A DNA stretch of 7,294 bases from Candidatus Methanodesulfokora sp. GTDB taxonomy: Archaea; Korarchaeota; Korarchaeia; Korarchaeales; Korarchaeaceae. Below, piece by piece: positions 1-6,628 of this stretch; position 1 is the stretch's first letter, and each line of letters begins with the position of its first letter. The stretch covers positions 1 through 7,294 of the forward strand of contig JAGDWR010000089.1 of NCBI GenBank assembly GCA_023269865.1, given 5' to 3'. The position numbers and the translations under genes were made by a program. The notes beneath the pieces are model-generated. The model worked only from the letters and a program-made list of their open reading frames with translations, was not told where the DNA came from and did no database searches.

Positions 1-231
1 ATGTCTGAGGTTGTGAGCTTCAAGGTCCCCAGGCACATAAAGGAGAAGATGAGGAGGTATGCAGATCGCGTTAACTGGACTGAGGAGCTCAGAAGATTTG
101 TTAAAAGCAGAGTTGAGGAGCTGGAGAGGGAGGAAAATATCAAGGAGGTTGTCAAAATCATTATGAATACAAAGGAGGTTCCAAGCGGCTTTTCTGAGGC
201 ATCAGTGAGGGAGGATCGTGATAGTAGTTGA
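1..231 (+). CDS. vapB: VapB-type antitoxin, ribbon-helix-helix-like (76 aa)
   Basis: Likely antitoxin that binds and inhibits the PIN ribonuclease encoded directly downstream and, as is usual for the family, represses its own operon. The N-terminus (residues 3-10, VVSFKVPR) has the alternating pattern of the DNA-binding beta strand of ribbon-helix-helix antitoxins. Two charged helices follow (about 11-23 and 27-48, with the WTEELRRF pattern). The polar tail (about 49-76) is the expected toxin-wrapping segment. The frame ends in TGA at 229-231, 14 nt inside vapC, so the two are translationally coupled. The ATG is the first base of the window, so the promoter and any SD cannot be seen and a longer N-terminus cannot be excluded. 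However, an MSEVVSFKVP-like beginning is typical of archaeal VapB proteins. The family assignment rests on pattern and on the partner gene. Confidence 0.85.
   Translation: MSEVVSFKVPRHIKEKMRRYADRVNWTEELRRFVKSRVEELEREENIKEVVKIIMNTKEVPSGFSEASVREDRDSS
209..214 (+). promoter_or_regulatory. Ribosome binding site of vapC
   Basis: GGGAGG lies inside the vapB reading frame and ends three bases before the GTG at 218. It supports GTG as the real vapC start and indicates translational coupling between antitoxin and toxin. Confidence 0.6.
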
Positions 232-616
232 CGCCACTGTTATAACTGCTTTCATCCTGAGGGAGCCTGGATGGAAGAAGTATGCAGACATCATAAAGAA
301 CTGCTGCACTGTTGATCATGCTGCTAAGGAGGTCTCAAATGCCATCTGGAAATCCTTCAGGAGAGGTTTTATTTCGGAGGAGGATGCAAAAGCGAAGTTT
401 CAAGCCATGAGAAAGCTCATTGATGTGAACGTAATCCTCTACAATGAGCTGGAGGTGCTCGATAAAGCATTTGAGGTATCGATAAAGGAAGGGATCACCG
501 TGTACGATGCGCTCTACATAGCCCTCTCAATGAAATTAGGTGGAAAACTGGCAACTCTGGACAAAAGGCAGAAAAGCGTTGCTGAAAATCTGGGGATAGA
601 GACATTAGTAGGCTAA
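218..616 (+). CDS. vapC: VapC-type PIN-domain ribonuclease toxin (132 aa)
   Basis: PIN-domain toxin, a metal-dependent endoribonuclease that usually cuts tRNA or rRNA when its antitoxin is lost. All four acidic residues of the PIN active site appear in the usual order: D5 in the first strand (IVVDATVITAF), E38 (AAKEVSNAIW), D97 (TVYDALYIALS) and D115 (LATLDKRQ). At 132 residues it has the normal VapC length and looks intact. The start is GTG at 218, with a strong purine-rich SD (GGGAGG, 209-214) three bases upstream, and it overlaps the end of vapB by 14 nt. There is no good alternative start, because the first aspartate is already at residue 5. With vapB it forms a complete toxin-antitoxin module. 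Its proximity to csx1 suggests a defence or stress island (inference). Confidence 0.93.
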   Translation: MIVVDATVITAFILREPGWKKYADIIKNCCTVDHAAKEVSNAIWKSFRRGFISEEDAKAKFQAMRKLIDVNVILYNELEVLDKAFEVSIKEGITVYDALYIALSMKLGGKLATLDKRQKSVAENLGIETLVG

Positions 617-639
617 GGAACAGCATTTTTCTGAAGGAT

Positions 640-820
640 CTAAATCCACTTTACCCATGAAAAAGATCTAATAGCTGTTAGCTTCATCTCATAATGTTTT
701 AAAAAGACTACTTCTTTCCTATCTCGCATGATAGTTATTCCTGCCTTCATGAACTTCTGAGATCATTTTTAGATGCTCCGATGGTGTCAGACCGTACTTC
801 CTCCTAGATAGCTCGTCACA
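640..820 (-). pseudogene. Decayed minus-strand coding remnants between vapC and the orphan antitoxin
   Basis: The minus strand of this intergenic stretch reads like protein although it has no complete gene. From 820 down to the TAG at 721-719 there is a 33-codon open stretch containing DELSRRKYGLTPSEHLKMIS, whose composition and GLTPSEHL pattern look like the C-terminus of a small archaeal antitoxin-type protein. It has no start codon, and an in-frame TAG (823-821) interrupts it upstream, where residues such as HHGPQGILMV continue in the same frame. A second minus-strand frame starts with ATG at 729, overlapping the end of the first, and runs 29 codons to 640 (MRDRKEVVFLKHYEM and onward). An overlapping order of this kind resembles an antitoxin-toxin pair. 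I do not recognise either family. This could be chance, so it is offered as a candidate relic. Confidence 0.3.
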
Positions 821-852
821 CTAGACCATTAAGATCCCTTGAGGACCGTGAT

Positions 853-862
853 GCTTAAAAGC
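853..862 (+). promoter_or_regulatory. TATA-like promoter element upstream of the orphan small gene
   Basis: GCTTAAAAGC is an A/T core like archaeal TATA boxes, centred about 26-27 nt before the ATG at 884. This is the spacing expected if transcription starts at that ATG. Together with the lack of an SD before either candidate ATG, it suggests a leaderless mRNA and favours 884 over 875 as the start. Confidence 0.4.
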
Positions 863-883
863 TAGGCATTCCTCATGCAGGTG

Positions 884-1096
884 ATGGAGGAGTGGCATGC
901 AATAGACTCAGAGCTAAGGGAGTTGAGAAGAAGGAATGCAGATTGGAGCTATATAAAAAGCCTTCCCCCGAAAATCAGAGAGGCAGTTGAGATTTACATT
1001 GAGAAGGGGGATCTGAGAGAAGCACAACATGCATCAGGCCTCTCTCTTGAGGAGTTCGTGGATGTGCTCAGGAGGGCAGCTGTTTGGACTGGATGA
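884..1096 (+). CDS. Small orphan protein, candidate antitoxin (70 aa)
   Basis: Function not established. The N-terminal half is charged and helical (EEWHAIDSELRELRRRN, coiled-coil-like). The C-terminal half has the pattern PPKIREAVEIYIEKGDLREA followed by a SGLSLEEFVDVLRRA segment, which resembles the short helix-turn-helix region of crenarchaeal small proteins and UPF0175-like antitoxins (a G-D-x-x-x-A-x-x-x-x-G-L core). Those proteins normally sit in front of a PIN-type toxin, but no such gene follows: after the TGA at 1094-1096 there are only about 170 AT-rich bases before the end of csx1. It is therefore either an orphan antitoxin or one whose toxin was lost. The start is uncertain. An in-frame ATG at 875 gives 73 aa, but the TATA-like element at 853-862 fits leaderless initiation at 884. 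The coding pattern is convincing; the functional label is inference. Confidence 0.6.
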   Translation: MEEWHAIDSELRELRRRNADWSYIKSLPPKIREAVEIYIEKGDLREAQHASGLSLEEFVDVLRRAAVWTG

Positions 1097-1269
1097 GAAC
1101 GCGCTGAAGGCATGCTTCCTCAACCATCTGGAGATCACCCTAAGCATGAATTTAGATATACAAATTTATTTTTATAATTTTATTTGCAAACAAGAGGAAC
1201 TGATCATGCTTCTCAAGGTGTAGCTCTGAGCAAGGAACTGATATACTTCAGGAAAGCAACTTCTGAGGA

Positions 1270-2670
1270 CTACCACTCTTCTCCCTTCACCATCTGCCTT
1301 GTGTCATTTAAAATCCCTCTTATCACATCTTCAGTCCTCTGAAGACACTCTTTTTTGTATCTAAACCAGATGTTTTCATCAATCTTCAGCTCTATTGCCC
1401 TTTTTGCAAGCCCTGCATGAGCTATCATTATCCTCCTGCTTTCCTCACATCCATCCATTGAGACCCACTCCCCTTTTCTCTTCAAAGCTTCTTCTGCAAG
1501 CTCATTCAGATGTTCCCTGAAGCTGTATATCTCGTTCTTGGCCACTTCTGCAAGAGGGCCCTTTAGGTACTCCATTGCCTTGCTTAGTGCATCTATTCTT
1601 GCTTCCACAATCCCCTCCTCCACTCTCATCCCATCTATGCTGGAGATGCAGTTCTTTCCATATGATATCAAGGATAAAGCTGATAGGAAGCTCTTCAAAT
1701 CCTCATAGCTCGGCAAAATCATGTGTTTTACCGTTATTCTCCCCTCTCTTTTCACCTCAACGCATGAGATTATTTCCTCCATCAACTCCTCCAGACCATC
1801 AATTCCACCTTCAGCGATCTCTGAGAACTGGAGGAATGCAAGAGGCATGCTGTAGTGAACTGAGCTTGCAACAGGTCCCGCTTCCCTGTGCAACTTTCTT
1901 GCTCTCTCCTCCAAAATTTTATGAGAATCTCCAAGATCCCTGCTTGAAATGGCATATCTGAAAATGCGGATCTCATCCCTGGATAGATAGCTGTAGACAA
2001 GCCTTTGAGCAGCCTTCACTGGAGTTATAAACTCCTCCTTCACCTTGAACACCTCGAGCTCAGGGATCCCCTCGGCTCTGTCGTGAGCTGGATATGGGGT
2101 GCTGTTGTACTGACTGAACTTTATTCTAACATTGTTCATCGCTGATATAATCCTGGAAGCTGCTAGAACAGCTCTGTATACAGCAAGAGGCATGAAGTTC
2201 ACGCCATGCGTTGTATCCAAGTGGATCTCCACATCCTCCTCTGTATTCAAAATTAAAGAAGCTAGGATGTAGGCAGCATAAGCGGAATCAGGGCTTATCC
2301 TCTCCGGAAGGATCCATCTTATCCCACCATACTCCCCCACGTTTGGAGCCACTACGACCTTCATCCTAAATTCTCCAACATTCTCCCTGAAAAACCTCTC
2401 TATTGCCAATTTTAGCCCATAAATAAGCTCTTTATAATCTTCATTCCCGGAGATTATTTTTCCTCCATATTCCTCAAGCTTCCTAACGGAGAGAAGGGTC
2501 TCGGGAACTGATACTATGATGAGATCAGGGGATAGCTCCTTTGCAAGCAGTGAGGTGCTTGTCACCCCCTTAACCCTTCTATCTGATTCTGAAAGCCTGT
2601 AGATTGCCTCTCTCCATGAAAATGGATTTCCCCAGGGAGCTATCAGTATCCTCACGGGAAACTGTGACAT
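1270..2670 (-). CDS. csx1: CRISPR-associated CARF-HEPN ribonuclease, Csx1 / MJ1666 family (466 aa)
   Basis: Type III CRISPR ancillary RNase. Family members bind cyclic oligoadenylate made by the Cas10 complex through a CARF domain, which activates non-specific RNA cleavage by a C-terminal HEPN domain. The N-terminal CARF domain begins ILIAPWGNPFSWREAIY (residues 8-24), the start typical of the MJ1666 subfamily, and carries the diagnostic DxTHG motif as DTTHG at 152-156. The HEPN active site is RIMIAH (R413-H418, Rx4H), preceded by a second arginine (R412). The length of 466 aa is normal, so the protein appears complete and catalytically competent. The start ATG at 2670 lies about 30 nt from a TATA box, which implies a leaderless or nearly leaderless transcript. 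No cas genes or array accompany it, so it would depend on a CRISPR complex encoded elsewhere. It points away from the CARF gene at 7041 and shares duplicated promoter DNA with it. Confidence 0.92.
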   Translation of the reverse strand: MSQFPVRILIAPWGNPFSWREAIYRLSESDRRVKGVTSTSLLAKELSPDLIIVSVPETLLSVRKLEEYGGKIISGNEDYKELIYGLKLAIERFFRENVGEFRMKVVVAPNVGEYGGIRWILPERISPDSAYAAYILASLILNTEEDVEIHLDTTHGVNFMPLAVYRAVLAASRIISAMNNVRIKFSQYNSTPYPAHDRAEGIPELEVFKVKEEFITPVKAAQRLVYSYLSRDEIRIFRYAISSRDLGDSHKILEERARKLHREAGPVASSVHYSMPLAFLQFSEIAEGGIDGLEELMEEIISCVEVKREGRITVKHMILPSYEDLKSFLSALSLISYGKNCISSIDGMRVEEGIVEARIDALSKAMEYLKGPLAEVAKNEIYSFREHLNELAEEALKRKGEWVSMDGCEESRRIMIAHAGLAKRAIELKIDENIWFRYKKECLQRTEDVIRGILNDTRQMVKGEEW

Positions 2671-2695
2671 GTAAGCATAAAAATTTTCAATAGAG

Positions 2696-2707
2696 TTTAT
2701 ATAAATA
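2696..2707 (-). promoter_or_regulatory. TATA box of csx1
   Basis: On the minus strand this reads TATTTATATAAA, a canonical archaeal TATA box. Its centre is about 30 nt upstream of the csx1 ATG at 2670, leaving a leader of only a few bases. It lies at the csx1-proximal edge of the left repeat copy (2696-2746), so the same element also occurs at 6987-6998. Confidence 0.65.
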
Positions 2708-2759
2708 TAGAATCCAAAAGCCTTTTATTCTGCTCATTCAACTTCCACGCCAGCTGCTG
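2696..2759 (+). repeat. Left copy of long direct repeat, with degenerate start of a CARF gene
   Basis: Positions 2696-2746 are identical over 51 bp to 6987-7037, in the same orientation. After a 3-nt length difference (AC here, TTCAT in the right copy) another 11 bases match (2749-2759 and 7043-7053). Those 11 bases are the first codons of the CARF gene at 7041. Here the start codon reads ACG instead of ATG, and similarity ends after about five codons, so this copy is a stub rather than a gene. It sits immediately upstream of csx1 and supplies its TATA box. A 6-bp hairpin (2754-2759 with 2766-2771) lies exactly at the repeat's inner edge. Confidence 0.95.
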
Positions 2760-2942
2760 GTTTTTCAGCAGGCATCGCAACTTGGCCCACAATTTTATCT
2801 TATCCTCGTGACTTCTCATGAAAAGTTCAACTTAAATCTAAATTTATAATAATTTTCTATTAGCTATCCCTAATTAAGGGAATATAAGATGTTGATTTTT
2901 CTCGCAATCGTTTAAATCACATTGTAGGGCCTTAGTATAAAA

Positions 2943-3716
2943 CTAATCTGTATTTAGGCTTTCTGCTGGGATTATGATTTTATGTTCTGCGATGATCAGC
3001 GGCTTAACCCCGTAGACTTCTTTGATATTCTCTGGTGTTAATACTTCCTCCGGCTTTCCTGCCGCGAAAACTTTTCCCTTGTTTAGCATTAATATTTTAT
3101 CAGATACCCTGTAAGCATAGGTTAAATCGTGTATGGCCATTATAACAATCAATCCTTTTGAGCTTAAGCTTTCTATGAGTTTTTTGATCTCTATTTGGTA
3201 TTTGAGGTCCAAGTTGCTTGTTGGTTCATCGAGTAAAAGCACTTCAGGTTCTCCAGCAAGGGCCCTTGCAATTATCACTCTCTGAAGTTCCCCACCGCTA
3301 AGCTCTTCTAGCGTTCTCTCCGCTAGTTCTATAGCTCCGACTGTTTTTAATGCTTCATATACTTTTTCTTCATCCTCCCTTGAGGGCGTGAAGTTTATGT
3401 ACGGTCTTCTACCGGTCATTACAAAATCGTGTACTGTTAGCATTCCTATCAAGTGGATGTTCTGCGGAACAAACCCCATCTTCTTGGCTACTTCCCGCAT
3501 GGGTATTTCGTTCAAGGATTTTTGATCAAGGTATACTGTCCCAACTTTGGGCTTTAGAATCCCATTGATCACCTTTAGAAGAGTGCTTTTGCCAGCTCCA
3601 TTCGGTCCAATGATCGACAATATTTCGCCATTCTTTACTGTTAGAGAAACTCCGTCTAGGGCTTTTATACTTCTGTAGTGCACTTTCACGCCTTTAACTT
3701 CAACTTCTATGACCAT
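2943..3716 (-). CDS. ABC importer ATP-binding subunit, FecE/BtuD type (257 aa)
   Basis: Cytoplasmic ATPase that powers uptake through the adjacent FecCD-type permease. All ABC motifs are present and intact: Walker A GPNGAGKST (37-45), Q-loop Q85 (VPQN), signature LSGGELQR (139-146), Walker B VLLLDEP (159-165), D-loop NLD (168-170) and switch histidine H196 (AIHDL). The length is normal for the iron-siderophore/cobalamin/hemin class. The ATG at 3716 overlaps the permease stop by 17 nt and has a good SD (GGAGG, about 3720-3725 on the minus strand), so it is the last gene of a coupled four-gene operon. The substrate cannot be read from this subunit. The frame ends with TAG at 2945-2943. A short T-run follows, but there is no convincing terminator before the repeat stub at 2696-2759. 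Confidence 0.97.
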   Translation of the reverse strand: MVIEVEVKGVKVHYRSIKALDGVSLTVKNGEILSIIGPNGAGKSTLLKVINGILKPKVGTVYLDQKSLNEIPMREVAKKMGFVPQNIHLIGMLTVHDFVMTGRRPYINFTPSREDEEKVYEALKTVGAIELAERTLEELSGGELQRVIIARALAGEPEVLLLDEPTSNLDLKYQIEIKKLIESLSSKGLIVIMAIHDLTYAYRVSDKILMLNKGKVFAAGKPEEVLTPENIKEVYGVKPLIIAEHKIIIPAESLNTD

Positions 3717-4746
3717 ACTTTCCTCCCTTGATGAGAAGGTAAACTAGAAGGGGAACGCCAACTAGAGAGGTCATTATCCCAACTGGAATTACTGTGGGCG
3801 CGATAATAACCCTCCCTATAGTGTCTGAGAGTACTAGTATCAGCGAGCCCATCACCATCGAGGTTGGCATTAGATATCTATGGCCTCCGCCGACAAGCAG
3901 TCTTGCTGCATGAGGTGCAATGAGACAGACAAATCCTATGACACCGACGAAGGAGGTGGCAAGAGCTGTCCCAAGAGCTGCAATTATCGTTGTCTCCAGC
4001 CTGATCCTCTCTGGGCGGATTCCGGAAGACTTGGCTAATTCATCCCCACTTATAATTAGGTCATAGTCTATACTCCTGAAGATAAAGTAGGGAAGGACAA
4101 TTACCACGGAAATTAAGGCAACAAGGTTGAGCTCTGTCCATGATATTCTTCCAAGATCGCCGAATGTCCAGAAAACTACTGTTGAAACAAGTATTTCATT
4201 TAGGTAAAGGTACTGCAACAAGTAAAGAATAGCTTGGTAGGTGAATGAAATTGCTATAGCGGAGAGAACCAAGGCTCCAGCGCTTAAACCTGCCTTGTAA
4301 GCCAACAGAAGAATTATTAAAACTTGCATTAGAGAGAAGAGGAAGGCAAAGATCGACACTAAGAAGGGATTATAAATGTATATTTGGAAGCGCTGTATGG
4401 TACCTCCCTGAAGAATCAAAAGTGCCACTGCCACACCCAAGGAAGCAGCAGATGGAAGGCCGAAAGTGAACGGAGAAGCTAGAGGATTCCGCATTGAAGC
4501 CTGAATTGCGGTGCCTGCACCTCCTAAAATAGCGCCTACTACTATAGCGGCTAAAACCCTCCTAAGCCTTAAATCCCAAACAACCGTTGATAGAGGGCTC
4601 TTGTCCGGCATGAAAAGCACTCGAAGAATATCTAACAATGGAGCCTTATACCATCCTGTGGAGGTGGATATCGGAATTAAGGCTAAAGTTAAAAAAAGAA
4701 GAGAGATTAGTATGAGCTGTTTCTTACGGGTTGAATGTCTCATCAT
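3700..4746 (-). CDS. FecCD/BtuC-family ABC transporter permease (348 aa)
   Basis: Polytopic membrane subunit of a type II ABC importer (iron complexes, cobalamin, hemin or, in MolB-like members, molybdate/tungstate). The first membrane helix is at about 11-28. Family hallmarks are GTAIQASMRNPLASPFTFG (78-96), the cytoplasmic coupling segment DELAKSSGIRPERIR (235-249), GFVCLIAPHAARLL (271-284) and the C-terminal IPVGIMTSLVGVPLLVYLL (320-338). About ten hydrophobic segments are expected for the family, and the length fits. The start lies in ATGATG at 4746-4741. The first ATG overlaps the upstream gene's TGA as ATGA, the classic coupling overlap, and the second ATG (4743) would shorten the protein by one residue. 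It works with the upstream binding protein and the downstream ATPase. Confidence 0.97.
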   Translation of the reverse strand: MMRHSTRKKQLILISLLFLTLALIPISTSTGWYKAPLLDILRVLFMPDKSPLSTVVWDLRLRRVLAAIVVGAILGGAGTAIQASMRNPLASPFTFGLPSAASLGVAVALLILQGGTIQRFQIYIYNPFLVSIFAFLFSLMQVLIILLLAYKAGLSAGALVLSAIAISFTYQAILYLLQYLYLNEILVSTVVFWTFGDLGRISWTELNLVALISVVIVLPYFIFRSIDYDLIISGDELAKSSGIRPERIRLETTIIAALGTALATSFVGVIGFVCLIAPHAARLLVGGGHRYLMPTSMVMGSLILVLSDTIGRVIIAPTVIPVGIMTSLVGVPLLVYLLIKGGKYGHRS

Positions 4747-5894
4747 CGGCCTGGTACCCTGAACATTTCAGATAGGCACCTGAATCCACCGTAGGCTTTG
4801 GCATATTCTTGATAAAGTGGTTTGCCAAGGAATACATTGAAGATCTCGTTGGCTTTTGCCTCTGGATCGACGTCGCTGAATCTCTCGGGATACAAGACTT
4901 TACCCATGTAATAAGCATCAGCCAGAGCAACTGCAATGTTTGTATGATAGTAATTATATGGCAAGATTCCATATATTTTCCCTTCTCTAAAGGCATTTAG
5001 TTGTAAATACTTATTTGGATCTTTGTCAAAATCCTGCTTAACGGTTGCCAAGTTGCTCTCGTCTATGAATATAATGTCTGGTTGCTCTTTTATTATGGCC
5101 TCAAAATCCCATAAGAGGACGCCAGTCCTGTTAGAGTACTTATCTGCAATGGAAGGTGTGTTTAGAAGAGTTAGCGGCAGAAATTGCACTTGAGTTGTTG
5201 TGAAGGGCTGACTTCCCTTGTATGATATTGCACCAACGTAAACTTTAGGCATTGAGCCCAAATTTTTAGTTCTTTGGTTCAAATCACTGTAAATGCTCCT
5301 AATGAAGCTTATGAGCTGCTCTGCTCTTTGTTTGCGGTTCAGGGCTTCTCCAAGGATATTTAGAGCCTTTTCAAGGCCTTTTACATCAAGCTGCCCGGCT
5401 GGTCCATAATCCACAACTATAACAGTAGCGTTTGTTTCAGCCTGCAGTCTATTAGGATCATAGAAGTCGCAGTATGTTCTAGACATTATGATCAAATCTG
5501 GCTTTACAGCAAGTATCAACTCGGGTGCTGGTGGTTTGCCAGGCCCACCTGGACCTATAACGGGCAAGCCTGCAAAGGTTTTGCCGTAGGCCATTGCATA
5601 ATCTCTTCCGGTAGATCCCCACCCTGTTTCGCCCTCTTCAACGCCTACGAGCATATCTGTTGCGTTTAAATAGCATACCAGCCTAAGCGCTCCAGGTCCT
5701 ATTGCGACTATTCGGCTAACACTTTTGGGCAATGTAACATTTCTTCCGACAATGTCCACTATGTAGCGTTCATGAGGGGTTGTTTTTTGAGGAGTGTAAT
5801 AACGCATCACCATTGCGGAAGATACTATAATAGCTACAACAATCAATATTATTAAAATTCCCGCTTGAACTTTAGTTACGCCCCTTCTGTTCAT
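4743..5894 (-). CDS. ABC importer substrate-binding protein with pilin-like (class III) N-terminus (383 aa)
   Basis: Extracytoplasmic binding protein of the TroA/BtuF fold class that delivers a metal complex to the permease. The first lobe starts around residue 44 (YIVDIVGRNVTLPKSVSRIV), the usual start of Fe-siderophore/cobalamin-type binding proteins. The C-terminal region has PYNYYHTNIAVALADAYYMG (312-331) and VLYPERF (332-338), a pattern seen in archaeal members. The N-terminus has no lipobox cysteine. It begins MNRRGVTKVQ, followed directly by a strongly hydrophobic stretch (11-30), which fits a class III signal peptide cut after R4-G5 with Q at the +5 position, as in crenarchaeal 'bindosome' solute-binding proteins. 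A plain N-terminal anchor is the alternative. The start ATG at 5894 is supported by GGAGGT about seven bases upstream, formed by the last codons of the FmdE gene. Substrate unknown: molybdate/tungstate, iron chelate and corrinoid are all possible. Confidence 0.93.
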   Translation of the reverse strand: MNRRGVTKVQAGILIILIVVAIIVSSAMVMRYYTPQKTTPHERYIVDIVGRNVTLPKSVSRIVAIGPGALRLVCYLNATDMLVGVEEGETGWGSTGRDYAMAYGKTFAGLPVIGPGGPGKPPAPELILAVKPDLIIMSRTYCDFYDPNRLQAETNATVIVVDYGPAGQLDVKGLEKALNILGEALNRKQRAEQLISFIRSIYSDLNQRTKNLGSMPKVYVGAISYKGSQPFTTTQVQFLPLTLLNTPSIADKYSNRTGVLLWDFEAIIKEQPDIIFIDESNLATVKQDFDKDPNKYLQLNAFREGKIYGILPYNYYHTNIAVALADAYYMGKVLYPERFSDVDPEAKANEIFNVFLGKPLYQEYAKAYGGFRCLSEMFRVPGR

Positions 5895-5899
5895 GATCT

Positions 5900-6577
5900 C
5901 TACCTCCTAACCTTTAATGGTATTTTAAAATTAGGCACTATACCCCTACCAACTACAGCTTCACACTCGCCCAAACAGCTTAGGCAAACTGCTTTTCCGT
6001 CGACTACTCGAATTCTTGTCTTCATGACAAGTTCACCGCATTTTTCACATTTAACACTTTCTAATATTGGAGCTCTTTCAATCTCTGCAGTTTCAACTTC
6101 TTCTATTTTGAACATCTCCTCTGGAACATTCGTCATGGACCATCCAATCTCAGCCCACATTTTTCGCAACCTTTCATAATCTTCGCTGGTTCCTTGTCTT
6201 TTTACAACTACTTTTTCAAAAAGCTCAGTGGCCTCCTTCTTGAAGTATTTGTTTCTGAGTTTCTCAGAATCTATATAAACTCTTACACCTCTCCACTCGC
6301 CCCTTTTAACTAGTGTAACCGCGTTTTTTCCAACATCCATATAAATTAAACTATTATTTCCAAGAGTGCATCCCGTAGCAACCTGCACACCATCAGTAAA
6401 ACAGTTGTTACACTCCACGATGGCGAGAATTTCCTCACCTACAGTTTCTACTTCACCGGCCTTTGTTAGACCGAGTTTCTGCATCGCTATTTCGGAAGCC
6501 CTTAAACCCAAAACAAGGAACGGGCATATGTGTCCATGGAACTCCTTGGCTTTTTCAACCAAAGCTTCGCTTACCAT
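5900..6577 (-). CDS. FmdE-family protein with C-terminal zinc ribbon (225 aa)
   Basis: Member of the formylmethanofuran dehydrogenase subunit E (FmdE) family. Many members are not subunits of that enzyme and occur beside metal transporters, where a metal- or cofactor-handling role is suspected. Visible motifs are FHGHICP (13-19), the signature metal-site motif, then ECNNCFTDGVQVATGCTLGN (55-74) with C56, C59 and C70, and a treble-clef/DksA-like zinc site C177-x2-C180-x17-C198-x2-C201. Both the core domain (about 1-150) and the zinc module (about 171-208) look intact. Start choice: in-frame GTG (6586), ATG (6583) and ATG (6577) are all possible, but GAGGTG at 6589-6584 is six bases before 6577 and too close to the others, so 6577 is preferred. 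It is the first gene of the importer operon and ends five bases before the binding-protein ATG. This linkage favours a molybdenum/tungsten or other metal substrate, but that is inference. Confidence 0.92.
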   Translation of the reverse strand: MVSEALVEKAKEFHGHICPFLVLGLRASEIAMQKLGLTKAGEVETVGEEILAIVECNNCFTDGVQVATGCTLGNNSLIYMDVGKNAVTLVKRGEWRGVRVYIDSEKLRNKYFKKEATELFEKVVVKRQGTSEDYERLRKMWAEIGWSMTNVPEEMFKIEEVETAEIERAPILESVKCEKCGELVMKTRIRVVDGKAVCLSCLGECEAVVGRGIVPNFKIPLKVRR

Positions 6578-6583
6578 GTTCAT

Positions 6584-6589
6584 CACCTC
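6584..6589 (-). promoter_or_regulatory. SD sequence deciding the FmdE start
   Basis: GAGGTG on the minus strand lies six bases upstream of the ATG at 6577. It overlaps the alternative GTG (6586) and directly abuts the alternative ATG (6583), so 6577 is the best-placed start. Confidence 0.6.
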
Positions 6590-6602
6590 ATGATATGCAT
6601 TG

Positions 6603-6620
6603 TGTTACCGAAAAGCTCAC
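6603..6620. promoter_or_regulatory. Operator-like element A, between TATA box and predicted transcription start
   Basis: TGTTACCGAAAAGCTCAC. Its TGTTACC half recurs exactly at 6661-6667. Its GCTCAC half recurs there in reverse complement (GTGAGC, 6671-6676). The position over the predicted start site of the importer operon is where a metal-responsive repressor would act. The regulator is not identified. Confidence 0.35.
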
Positions 6621-6628
6621 CATGGCTT

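Noticed and set aside
1029..1223. 64-codon + strand open frame overlapping the end of the orphan small gene
   Set aside because: It starts inside the better-supported 884-1096 gene in another frame, and its C-terminal half is translated AT-rich intergenic DNA.
1575..1961. 128-codon + strand open frame inside csx1
   Set aside because: It is antisense to a well-supported CARF-HEPN gene, has low-complexity proline/serine/leucine composition and shows no domain.
2754..2771. CTGCTG/CAGCAG hairpin as terminator of the importer operon
   Set aside because: The stem is only 6 bp, it lies about 170 bp past the stop codon, and neither strand has a T-tract after it. It coincides with the repeat junction instead.
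2868..2880. CCCTAATTAAGGG short palindrome in the spacer
   Set aside because: It is a 4-5 bp imperfect stem in AT-rich DNA, too weak to call a regulatory site or terminator.
5865..6593. Two + strand open frames (5865-6179, 6366-6593) antisense to the FmdE gene
   Set aside because: They lie wholly opposite a gene with clear metal-binding motifs and have no recognisable features of their own.
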